Assembly (NCBI RefSeq): GCF_900110955.1
Contig: NZ_FOFR01000005.1
Span: 186,001 to 250,000 of the forward strand
Source: Lentzea xinjiangensis
Lineage (GTDB): Bacteria; Actinomycetota; Actinomycetes; Mycobacteriales; Pseudonocardiaceae
Reading direction: 5' to 3'
DNA length: 64,000 bases
The notes under the pieces: model-generated
What the model was told of the DNA's origin: nothing
Database searches by the model: none
What the model saw: the letters and a program-made list of their open reading frames with translations, nothing else
Translations under genes and position numbers: made by a program
Shown here: one piece after another, positions 51,226-58,724 of the stretch
Numbering within the stretch: the first letter of the stretch is position 1
How the letters are laid out: each line of letters begins with the position of its first letter

Positions 51226-52053
51226 TTGATCGAGCTCAAGTCGCCCGCGGAGATCGCCCGCATGCACGTCACCGGCCAGTTCATCGCGGAGGTGCTCGAC
51301 GAGCTCGCCGCCAGGGCCGAGGTGGGCGTGAACCTGCTCGATCTCGAACACCACGCGCGCCACATGCTCAAGGAGCGGGGCGCCGAGTCCTGCTACTGGG
51401 ACTACTCGCCGTCGTTCGGCCGCGGCCCGTTCCGCAACGTCACCTGCCTGGCGGTGAACGACGCGGTGCTGCACGGCCTGCCGAAGAGCTACGTCCTGCA
51501 GGACAGCGACGTGCTGACCATGGACATCGCCGTCAGCATCGACGGCTGGGCGGCCGACTCGGCGATGACCGTCGTCGTCGGCACGCCCCGCGAGGAGGAC
51601 CTGCACCTGGTCCGCACCACCGAGGTGGCGCTGGCGGCCGCGATCGAGGCGGCGCAGGTGGGCAACCGCATCGGCGACATCTCCGCGGCGATCGGGGAGG
51701 TCTGCGCCGAGCACGGCTACACGCCCAACCTGGAGTTCGGCGGGCACGGCATCGGCCGCACCATGCACGAGGCACCGCACATCTCGAACAACGGCCGCCG
51801 CAGGCACGGCATGAAGCTCAAACCCGGCCTGACCATCGCGATCGAGCCGTGGCTCGCCGCGACGACCGACAAGATCGTCTACGACGAGGACGGCTGGACC
51901 CTGCGGTCGGCCGACGGCTCGCGCACGGCCCACTCCGAGCACACCGTCGCGATCACCGAGGACGGCCCGCTGGTGCTCACCCGCCGCAAGAGCGAGCTGA
52001 GGCCTCAGGCGGGTCCCGAGGCCTCCGGGCAGCCTCAGGCGCGGTTGCCGTAG
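51226..52053 (+). CDS. Methionine aminopeptidase, type I
   Basis: A 275-residue metallopeptidase that removes the initiator Met. The metal ligands are visible in order: Asp in TMDIAVSIDG, Asp in AADSAMT, His in GGHGIGRTMHEAP, Glu in AIEPW and Glu in AHSEHTVAI. The C-terminal tail is Pro/Gln-rich. It starts with TTG after GGAGGA. It stands alone, convergent with the natural-product operon, and their 3' ends overlap by 19 bases. It may be housekeeping, or an extra copy linked to the cluster. Confidence 0.92.
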   Translation: MIELKSPAEIARMHVTGQFIAEVLDELAARAEVGVNLLDLEHHARHMLKERGAESCYWDYSPSFGRGPFRNVTCLAVNDAVLHGLPKSYVLQDSDVLTMDIAVSIDGWAADSAMTVVVGTPREEDLHLVRTTEVALAAAIEAAQVGNRIGDISAAIGEVCAEHGYTPNLEFGGHGIGRTMHEAPHISNNGRRRHGMKLKPGLTIAIEPWLAATTDKIVYDEDGWTLRSADGSRTAHSEHTVAITEDGPLVLTRRKSELRPQAGPEASGQPQARLP

Positions 52054-52451
52054 TCCACGAGCTCGACGAGGAGCCCGGTCGACGGCCCGAGGTGCGCGAA
52101 CGCCACCCGCAGCCCCGGCCGGCCGCCCCGGCGGGGCTCCTCGTCGACGAGGACGGCGCCGCGGTCCCGCAGCGCGGCGAGGTCCGCGTCGATGTCGTCC
52201 ACCTCGAACGCCACGTGGTTCAGGCCGGGACCGAGCCGCCGGAGGTGGCCGCGCACCGCGGCGTCCTCGCGCACCGGCGCCACCAGCTCGATCGAGGTGG
52301 TGTCGCCGGGGCACTGCCAGAACGAGGTGACCACGCCGTAGGTGTCCACGTCGTCGGAGTAGGTGCACTTCATGTCCATCAGGCCCAGCATCGGCGCCGC
52401 GGCCCCGAGGTCGGCGGTCACCACGCCGACGTGGTCGATGCGCAGGATCAT
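52035..52451 (-). CDS. VOC/glyoxalase-fold protein (methylmalonyl-CoA epimerase-like)
   Basis: A 138-residue protein of the vicinal-oxygen-chelate fold, starting ILRIDHVGVVTADL. A His/Glu metal set is suggested by DHVGV, TSIELV, NHVAFEV and LLVELVDY. It resembles methylmalonyl-CoA epimerases, and might epimerise or otherwise process a carrier-bound intermediate. It is the last gene of the natural-product operon, overlapping the ACP gene by four bases. Confidence 0.85.
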   Translation of the reverse strand: MILRIDHVGVVTADLGAAAPMLGLMDMKCTYSDDVDTYGVVTSFWQCPGDTTSIELVAPVREDAAVRGHLRRLGPGLNHVAFEVDDIDADLAALRDRGAVLVDEEPRRGGRPGLRVAFAHLGPSTGLLVELVDYGNRA

Positions 52452-52693
52452 CCCGACTTCCCCCGCGCGCTCGACACGGCGGCGACGAGGCCGCCGACGT
52501 CCTTGATGGCGAAGTACTCCTGCAGGTCCAGGCGGACGGCGAAGTGCTGCTCGATGCCGGTGAGCAGGCGCAGCGCGTCGTAGCTCGTCCAGTTGGCGAG
52601 CGCGTCGAACCTGGCGTCGGCCGAGATGTCCTCGGCCGGCAGGTCCGTCACCTGACCGACGAGGCCGGCGACCTCCGTGAAGACCTCAGACAT
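52448..52693 (-). CDS. Acyl carrier protein
   Basis: An 81-residue carrier protein. The phosphopantetheine site is Ser37 in NWTSYDALRLL, an unusual replacement of the DSL motif by TSY that is also seen in ACPs working with FkbH-type enzymes. It overlaps the FkbH gene by eight bases, so this ACP is the likely partner onto which FkbH loads its three-carbon unit. Confidence 0.88.
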   Translation of the reverse strand: MSEVFTEVAGLVGQVTDLPAEDISADARFDALANWTSYDALRLLTGIEQHFAVRLDLQEYFAIKDVGGLVAAVSSARGKSG

Positions 52694-54539
52694 CGGCGGA
52701 CTCCCCTTCCACGACGAGGCTGGTCCAGTCGGGACCGATCTGCGGCCGCGGCACGACCGGCAGGGTGAAACGCCCTTCCCCCACCGGGGAGAAGCCGGCG
52801 TCCGGGTAGAACTCGGCCGCGGCCTTGTTGCGGCCGGTGGCGACGAAGTCGGCTTCGAGGCGCGCCGCCCCAGCCGAGGCGGCGCGGTCGGCGATGTGCT
52901 GGACGACGGTGTGCTCGACGCCCCTGGTGAAGACGCGGCAGCTCATCACGAAGTTCTCGATGAGCCAGTGCTCGTCGTGCTTCGACACCCAGACGCCGCC
53001 GACGATCCCCTCGGCGCCGAAGCGGTCCGCCACCTCGAAGACCAGCACCAGGTGGTCGGCGGACGCGGCCATCTCCCTGGTGCGGGCCTCCGGGTGCGGG
53101 GAGCCGGTCATGGTGAACTGGTTGGTGCGCTGCCCCAGCTGGACCAGCCGCGGCAGGCTGAACTCGTCGGCCTCGCGGACCGAGACGCGGATCTCCAGGC
53201 TGCGCAGGTAGTCCTGCACCGAGCTGAACGAGTCCGCGAACTCGGTGCGCTCGGCACGGGCCTTGTAGAGCCGGGTGCGTTCGCGGTCCGTCGCCGTCGT
53301 CGTCAGCACGTCGAAACAACCGCCGCGCTGCAACGCCGTCACGTGGTCGGCCGGGTCGCCGTCGAGGTGCACGACGGTGACCTCGGGCAGGGACCCGCGG
53401 ACGAGCTGCGTCTCGAACGTGCTGTCGTCGGCGAAGACGAAGCTGTCCAGACCGAGGTTGAGCTGGCCGGCCAGCCCGCGGATGTTGTGGTCCTTGGGCT
53501 GCCAGTCGACCGCGCGGGCCGCGATGTCGTCGGGCCGGATCACCAGGTCCGGGTGCTCGGTCAGGACCTGGTCGACGATCGAGGCCTCGTTCTTGCTGCA
53601 CAGCGCGAGCACCACGCCCTGCTTGCGGAGCTGGACCGCACGGCGCTGCATCTCGCGGAAGGCGTTGCCGGGGTACAGCGGCCCGATCTGGATCCCGCTC
53701 GGGCCGTCGTCGCCGACGACGCCACCCCACAGGGTGTTGTCCAGGTCGAGCACGAGCACCTTCTTGGCCATGCCGAGGAACGCGCGGCAGAAGTTCGCGG
53801 CCTCGTGCGCGTAGACCTGCTCGACCTCGGACGTCCACGCCGCGCTGGCGAAGCGGTAGAGCCGCTCGTCGCGCAGCCGCGCCGGGGCGTCCACCAGGTA
53901 GGCCTCCAGGTCCAGTGCGTGGACCTGGTCGTGCCGCAGCGCCATGCCCAGCAGGTCGCTGTTCAGCTCGCGCCAGGCGCGACCCAGGGCGGCCCTGCCG
54001 TCGAACGCCACGACACCGCGCACCTCGACCGGCGACAGCGGCACGGTGTGCACGAGAACCGCGCTGCCCGACCGGCCGGTGAACGCGCTCACCAGGTTGT
54101 CGAACATGGCGAAGCGGCCGCGGACGGCGCTCTGGAACGCCTCGGCGTCGTCCCAGTCGCGGGGGACGAACCAGTCGTCGTGCAGCAGGCACAGCGTGAC
54201 CTGCGGCGCGAACTCCGCCAGCGGCGAGTCCTGGCTGCTCAGGTCGACGGCGAGCTGGTCGAAGCCGGACACGTGGATCTGCGGGGCGATCCCCTTGCCC
54301 AGCAACGCGACGCGCAGCAGCGGCGCCACCCCGGACGCGGTGAACGTGCCGGTGACGGCCACCCGCAACGGTGTGAGCCGGCCCAGCAGCTCCGCCGGCA
54401 CCTTCGCGAGCAGTCGCCCGGCCTCGAGCAACGCCGGGACGTCGCGCAGCCGCCGCAGGTCGGCCGGCAGCGCCGGGTCCGCGGTGGCGCCGGGCTCGGT
54501 CAGCCGGCGGATCCGCGCCAGCATCTCTTTCGCTTCCAT
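52686..54539 (-). CDS. FkbH-like HAD-IIIC family acyl-loading protein
   Basis: A 617-residue protein of the FkbH family, which dephosphorylates 1,3-bisphosphoglycerate and loads glyceryl onto an ACP. The order of domains is an SGNH-like N-terminal domain (about 55-250), the HAD core with DLDNTLWGGVVGDDG (Asp265, Asp267) and ALCSKNE, and a C-terminal GNAT-like region (VRVADRFG-like EVADRFGAEGIVGG). All HAD catalytic residues are intact. It lies between the KS III and an ACP, the arrangement of tetronate-type glyceryl units. Confidence 0.92.
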   Translation of the reverse strand: MEAKEMLARIRRLTEPGATADPALPADLRRLRDVPALLEAGRLLAKVPAELLGRLTPLRVAVTGTFTASGVAPLLRVALLGKGIAPQIHVSGFDQLAVDLSSQDSPLAEFAPQVTLCLLHDDWFVPRDWDDAEAFQSAVRGRFAMFDNLVSAFTGRSGSAVLVHTVPLSPVEVRGVVAFDGRAALGRAWRELNSDLLGMALRHDQVHALDLEAYLVDAPARLRDERLYRFASAAWTSEVEQVYAHEAANFCRAFLGMAKKVLVLDLDNTLWGGVVGDDGPSGIQIGPLYPGNAFREMQRRAVQLRKQGVVLALCSKNEASIVDQVLTEHPDLVIRPDDIAARAVDWQPKDHNIRGLAGQLNLGLDSFVFADDSTFETQLVRGSLPEVTVVHLDGDPADHVTALQRGGCFDVLTTTATDRERTRLYKARAERTEFADSFSSVQDYLRSLEIRVSVREADEFSLPRLVQLGQRTNQFTMTGSPHPEARTREMAASADHLVLVFEVADRFGAEGIVGGVWVSKHDEHWLIENFVMSCRVFTRGVEHTVVQHIADRAASAGAARLEADFVATGRNKAAAEFYPDAGFSPVGEGRFTLPVVPRPQIGPDWTSLVVEGESADV

Positions 54540-54547
54540 GATTCCCC

Positions 54548-55564
54548 TCAGATCGCCAGGAGCGTGCACAGCCAGTGCATGCCGCTGGCCGTGCTGGTCA
54601 GTGCCACGACGTCGCCGTCGGTGAGCTCTTCGGTGGTGAGGTAGTGCTCCAGCGACATGAGCTGGTCGGCGCACCCGACGTGGCCGTGCGCCGCGGCGAC
54701 CTCGCTGTTGGTCCATTCAGGACCCTTGCCGAGGTCCTTGGCCAGCAACGTCATCGCCGGCACGCTGTCGTGCAGGTGCAGGAGCTTGCGCAGCTCGCCC
54801 GGCTCGACGCCGGCGCGGGCGCAGGCCCGGCGCACCACCTCGTGGTTGTTCGTGCGGATCGTCGAGACGAACTCGAACATCTTGCGGATGTCGCCCGCGA
54901 AGAACTCCTCCAGCCTCTTCTGGGGGCTCTTGACCCCGACGGCCTCCTGCCCGGTGAACGGGCGGGCTGCGGCACCGGCGTCCATCATCATGAAGTCGGC
55001 GTACCGGCCGTCGCTGATGATCTCGGTGGTGAGCCACCGGTTGCGCGGGTGGTCGCGTGTGACCACGGCCGCCGCGGCGCCGTCGGAGAAGATGCTGGTG
55101 TTGATCTCCATCCGGTTCCAGTACGGCTCGCACACCCGGTTGGCGCCGATGATCAGCGCCGTCCGGTAGTCCGGGTGCGTGGCGAACTTGCCCGCGACGA
55201 CGTCGAACGCCGCCACTCCCCCGCCGCACGCCTGGGTCAGCAGGACGTTCTCCGAGCCGTGCGCGCCGATCTTGGCCTGCGTGGCGCCGGCCGCGTCCCA
55301 GTACAGGTGCTCGGACAGGTCGGACATGGCCAGCACGAGCAGGTCGACCTCGTGCGGCTGCACGCCCGCGCCGCTCAGCGCCTTGGCGCCCGCCTCAGCG
55401 GCGAGGTCGGTGAGCCCCACGCCGTCCTGCGCGCGGTGGAACGTGCGGTAGCCCCAGCTCAGCACGCGGTCGACGTCATCGGTGTAGCGGGCGGCGGCGG
55501 AGGCCACGTCGACGGGCTCGCCGACCACGTGCCCGAGCGACACGACTCCGAAGTGGACGGTCAC
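54548..55564 (-). CDS. KAS III-like ketosynthase/acyltransferase
   Basis: A 338-residue thiolase-fold enzyme of the FabH family. The nucleophile is Cys113 in TQACGGGVAAF. The FabH HQAN and GNTSAAS motifs are not kept: at these places I see HLHDSV (His263/265) and AAHGHVGCAD. A changed catalytic set is expected for KS III enzymes that join acyl chains to a glyceryl-ACP or act as acyltransferases. The start GTG overlaps the stop of the upstream gene (GTGA). Confidence 0.9.
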   Translation of the reverse strand: MTVHFGVVSLGHVVGEPVDVASAAARYTDDVDRVLSWGYRTFHRAQDGVGLTDLAAEAGAKALSGAGVQPHEVDLLVLAMSDLSEHLYWDAAGATQAKIGAHGSENVLLTQACGGGVAAFDVVAGKFATHPDYRTALIIGANRVCEPYWNRMEINTSIFSDGAAAAVVTRDHPRNRWLTTEIISDGRYADFMMMDAGAAARPFTGQEAVGVKSPQKRLEEFFAGDIRKMFEFVSTIRTNNHEVVRRACARAGVEPGELRKLLHLHDSVPAMTLLAKDLGKGPEWTNSEVAAAHGHVGCADQLMSLEHYLTTEELTDGDVVALTSTASGMHWLCTLLAI

Positions 55565-56964
55565 GGGATCTCCTCGATGGTTGTGCCGGCGTCCGCCAGG
55601 AACCCGGCGGTGATCCGGTTGTGCGGGGTGCGCCGGTAGCGGAAGGCGATGTCGCCGGGTTCGGCGAGCAGCCGGCCGAGCACGACGTCCTCGACGCCCT
55701 TGCCGAGCACGACGCACGACAGCGAGAACACGTCCACCACGCGCCGGCCGCCCTCCCTGCTCAGCGCGACGGCGCCGCTGACGCCGTACTGGCCGAACTT
55801 GTCGCGGACGCGGATCGCGAGCACCTCGCGCCCCGGGCCGGGGAGGCCGGCGGTCTCGGTGCCCAGGGTGAAGTCCTTGGCCCTGGCCACCACCTCGGCG
55901 ACCGCCGCCGCCGAGTCCTGGTCCACCGGCGCGAGGTCGACCTCGACGTTCAGGCCCGCGACGAAGTCGGCGAGCGACACCGTCCGCCGGTCGGCCCGCG
56001 GAGCCCGCGCCGGGGCCCTCTCCGGGGGCGGCAGGCGGTCGAGCAACCCGGACCGCAGGAGCTCGCCCGCCCACGCGTCGGGCTTCGCGCCCAGCCGCAC
56101 GGTTCCGGCCGTGCCCTCCTGCGCGTCCTCCTCGGCGTCCTCCTCCGCGCCGGTGGCCGGGCCGACCGCCAGCAGGACCGCCGACCCGGCGGGAACGCCC
56201 GCCTCCCGCGCCAGCGCGCTGACCGGCTCGGGCCCGTCCCTGAGCACCACGCGGGCACCGGCGTGGCGCAACCGCCGCAGGTGCTCGTCGAGCGCCTCGG
56301 TCACCGAGCCCCGGTCCACCACCACGAGCCGCGGTGTCACGCCGTGCACCGCCCGGAGCACACCGGCCAGCTGAGCGGCGAGCCCGGCGAACACCGCCTC
56401 GGTGTACGGGATCTTCGCGAACTTGAACATCGCCGCGTGGTGGGCCTTGCCGGTGCCGGTGGAGCGCACGGCCCGTTCGGCGTCGACCACCCAGGCGTCC
56501 GGCCGGTCCGCCAGCAGTGCGCGGACCGCTTCCCTGGCCTCGTGGGCCGTGGCGGCCGTTCCCAGCGCCCTGCCGTCGTCGAGGTGCCCGAACGCCCGTT
56601 CCTCCGGCACCGCGGGCAGCACGACGACCAGGAACGACCCCCAGCGCCGGGCGGCGGCGGCAGCGGCGTCCACCGCGGTCGGCAGTTCGTCGCCCAGCTC
56701 CTCGAAGCGAGGGGCCACCACGAGCACGTCCGGCTCGGCCGCGGCCATCGCCGAGTCGTCGTCCAGGCACTGCTGCACGATCTGGTTGAACGGCCCGGTG
56801 GTGAAGGCGACGGGCAGCCCGGCGTCGTGCAGCGCCACCCCGAGGTAGGGCAGCAGCGGGTCGATCGTGTAGCTCGCCAGCAGCCCGACGCCCACGACGG
56901 GGCGGACGCCGGTCCTGCCGATCTCCTGCCAGCGGGTCCTCACCGCCGCGAGGTCGTCGCCCAT
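55561..56964 (-). CDS. FkbH-like pseudoenzyme lacking the HAD active site
   Basis: A 467-residue paralogue of the FkbH protein encoded downstream. The N-terminal SGNH-like domain is recognisable (FNQIVQQCLDDDSAM, then EPDVLVVAPRFEEL and FGHLDDGRALG), as is the C-terminal GNAT-like part (IRVRDKFGQYGVSGAVALS and RYRRTPHNRITAGF). Between them, where DLDNTLWGG should be, stands RLVVVDRGSVTEAL, and the rest of the HAD core is shortened and acidic-rich. It cannot be a phosphatase. A structural or carrier-binding role is inferred. It starts one base inside the ACP stop. Confidence 0.8.
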   Translation of the reverse strand: MGDDLAAVRTRWQEIGRTGVRPVVGVGLLASYTIDPLLPYLGVALHDAGLPVAFTTGPFNQIVQQCLDDDSAMAAAEPDVLVVAPRFEELGDELPTAVDAAAAAARRWGSFLVVVLPAVPEERAFGHLDDGRALGTAATAHEAREAVRALLADRPDAWVVDAERAVRSTGTGKAHHAAMFKFAKIPYTEAVFAGLAAQLAGVLRAVHGVTPRLVVVDRGSVTEALDEHLRRLRHAGARVVLRDGPEPVSALAREAGVPAGSAVLLAVGPATGAEEDAEEDAQEGTAGTVRLGAKPDAWAGELLRSGLLDRLPPPERAPARAPRADRRTVSLADFVAGLNVEVDLAPVDQDSAAAVAEVVARAKDFTLGTETAGLPGPGREVLAIRVRDKFGQYGVSGAVALSREGGRRVVDVFSLSCVVLGKGVEDVVLGRLLAEPGDIAFRYRRTPHNRITAGFLADAGTTIEEIP

Positions 56965-57191
56965 CAGACCTCCACCCCCTTGGCGCGCAACGCCTCCCGG
57001 ACGTCCCGGACGGTCCGCGCACCGGCGATCTCCTCGTAGTCGAACGACAGCCCGTAGGCCTCCTCCAGCGTCACGATCAGCTGGATGTGCCGCATGCTGG
57101 TCCAGCTCGCCAGCGTGTCCTGCCCGGCCTCGTCCGTGACGTGCGCCGGATCCACGTCCAGCGCGCCCGCCACCACGTCCGCGAAGGTCAT
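56964..57191 (-). CDS. Acyl carrier protein
   Basis: A 75-residue carrier protein with phosphopantetheine Ser32 in SWTSMRHIQLI, the same W-T-S variant as the other ACP of the operon. It lies between MbtH and the FkbH-like pseudoenzyme and overlaps both neighbours (four and one bases). It may pair with the pseudoenzyme. Confidence 0.88.
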   Translation of the reverse strand: MTFADVVAGALDVDPAHVTDEAGQDTLASWTSMRHIQLIVTLEEAYGLSFDYEEIAGARTVRDVREALRAKGVEV

Positions 57192-57364
57192 GACCGTCCT
57201 CTCAGGCTGAGCGGTCGCAGATCCGTCCACACGCGACCGATGTGCGCCAGGCACTCGTCCTTCGTGCCGGTGGCGTCCGCGTCCCGCCAGCCCGGCGCGT
57301 TGTCCTTGTGGGCGGGCCAGAGCGCGTACTGCTCCTCGTCGTTGACGACGACCCGGTAGTCCAT
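57188..57364 (-). CDS. MbtH-like protein
   Basis: A 58-residue MbtH family protein, an accessory that binds and activates NRPS adenylation domains. NDEEQYALWPAHKDNAPGW and CLAHIGRVWTDLRP are the family signature. ATG after AAGGGGGAG. The visible NRPS has no adenylation domain, so its partner should be encoded beyond the right edge or elsewhere in the genome. Confidence 0.93.
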   Translation of the reverse strand: MDYRVVVNDEEQYALWPAHKDNAPGWRDADATGTKDECLAHIGRVWTDLRPLSLRGRS

Positions 57365-57380
57365 GACGTTCTCCCCCTTC

Positions 57381-58724
57381 TCAGTCGGCGAGTGCCGCGA
57401 CGGGCTTCTTGACGGGTTCCGGCTCGGGCTCGTGGTCGGGCACGAGCGTCTCGACCTCGCGGACGTTGCGGTTGAGCAGGCCCGCGACTCCGACGCCGGC
57501 GCCCAGCACCCCGACGCCCACGAACAGCAGGCCGATGCCCGAGCCGGGGCCGGTGCCGACGAGCCAGCCGAACGTGCCGGCGAGCGCCGTGTCACCGCGC
57601 ATCGCCGGCTCCAGCACCTTGTCCACCAGCGGTCCGGCGGCGGCGAAGCCGATCGGGACCGAGAGGTTCTCGAAGAAGTTGCGGGCGGCGAACACCCGGC
57701 CCTGGACGGCCGGATCGACCTTCTCCTGCCAGATGGTCTGCGCCAGGCCGTCGATGAACGGGATCGTCAGCTCGACGAAGAACATCGCGGCGGCCCAGGC
57801 GATCAGGCCGTCACCGACGCCGTAGACGATCCGGCCCACGATGCTGAACACCAGGATGGCGCCGAGCACCACGAGCATCTTGCGGCGCGGCGGCTTCATG
57901 ACGCCGAGCAGGACGCCGCCGAGCACGCCGCCGACCGCGCCGATGCTCTGGACCAGGCCCAGGGTGCCCTCGTCACCCAGCGTGCGGGCCAGCACCAGCG
58001 GCACGATCAGCGCCCACGCGAGCGCGGCCAGCAAGCTGATGGAGAACAGCACGACCTGCACGGCGAGCAGCGGCGGCCGTTCGACGATGTAGCGGAAGCC
58101 GAACACGCAGTCCTGCCAGAAGGTGCTCTTCTCGCGGTCCTGCCCCGGCACCTTCGGGATGTGGACCACGAGCACCGAGATGATCGCAGCCACGTACGTG
58201 AGCCCGTCGACGAACAGGATCAGCTTGATGCCGGTGAGACCGAGCAGGGTGGCGGCCAGGGCCGGCGCGAAGATCACCGGGAAGCTCTTGACCGACCACA
58301 TCATCGCGTTGGCGCGCAGGAACCTGCCCTTCTCGATCATCACCGCGATGGTCGCCCCGAACGCCGGCCCCTGGATCGCGAGCAGCGCGCCGGTCAGCAC
58401 GTTGACGAGGTAGAGGTGCCAGAGCTGCGTCGAGTCCGACAGGAACAGGCCGAGCAGGATGAACGTGACGACGATCGACCCGATCTCGCTGACGATGATC
58501 GACCTCTTGCGGCTCCACCTGTCGATCAGGTGGCCGGCGACCGGGCTGAACAGCACGGTCGAGCCGAAGCCGCAGAACATCATCAGCGCCATCGAGGTGG
58601 CCGAGCCGGTCTGCTGCCACACCCAGATGCCGAGCGCGAAGTTCGTCATGCGGGTGCCCAGCGCGGACAGCAGCTGCCCCACCCACATGATCGTGAACGC
58701 GCCGAATCCCGAAGGCTTTGGCAT
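57381..58724 (-). CDS. MFS exporter of the natural-product cluster
   Basis: A 447-residue MFS_3-type exporter with about twelve helices (FGAFTIMWVGQLLSALGTRMT at the start, AGHLIDRWSRKRSIIVSE as the loop 2-3 motif). The C-terminus is charged (PDHEPEPEPVKKP). The ATG overlaps the NRPS stop by one base (TAATG). It probably exports the product and may give self-protection. Confidence 0.92.
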   Translation of the reverse strand: MPKPSGFGAFTIMWVGQLLSALGTRMTNFALGIWVWQQTGSATSMALMMFCGFGSTVLFSPVAGHLIDRWSRKRSIIVSEIGSIVVTFILLGLFLSDSTQLWHLYLVNVLTGALLAIQGPAFGATIAVMIEKGRFLRANAMMWSVKSFPVIFAPALAATLLGLTGIKLILFVDGLTYVAAIISVLVVHIPKVPGQDREKSTFWQDCVFGFRYIVERPPLLAVQVVLFSISLLAALAWALIVPLVLARTLGDEGTLGLVQSIGAVGGVLGGVLLGVMKPPRRKMLVVLGAILVFSIVGRIVYGVGDGLIAWAAAMFFVELTIPFIDGLAQTIWQEKVDPAVQGRVFAARNFFENLSVPIGFAAAGPLVDKVLEPAMRGDTALAGTFGWLVGTGPGSGIGLLFVGVGVLGAGVGVAGLLNRNVREVETLVPDHEPEPEPVKKPVAALAD

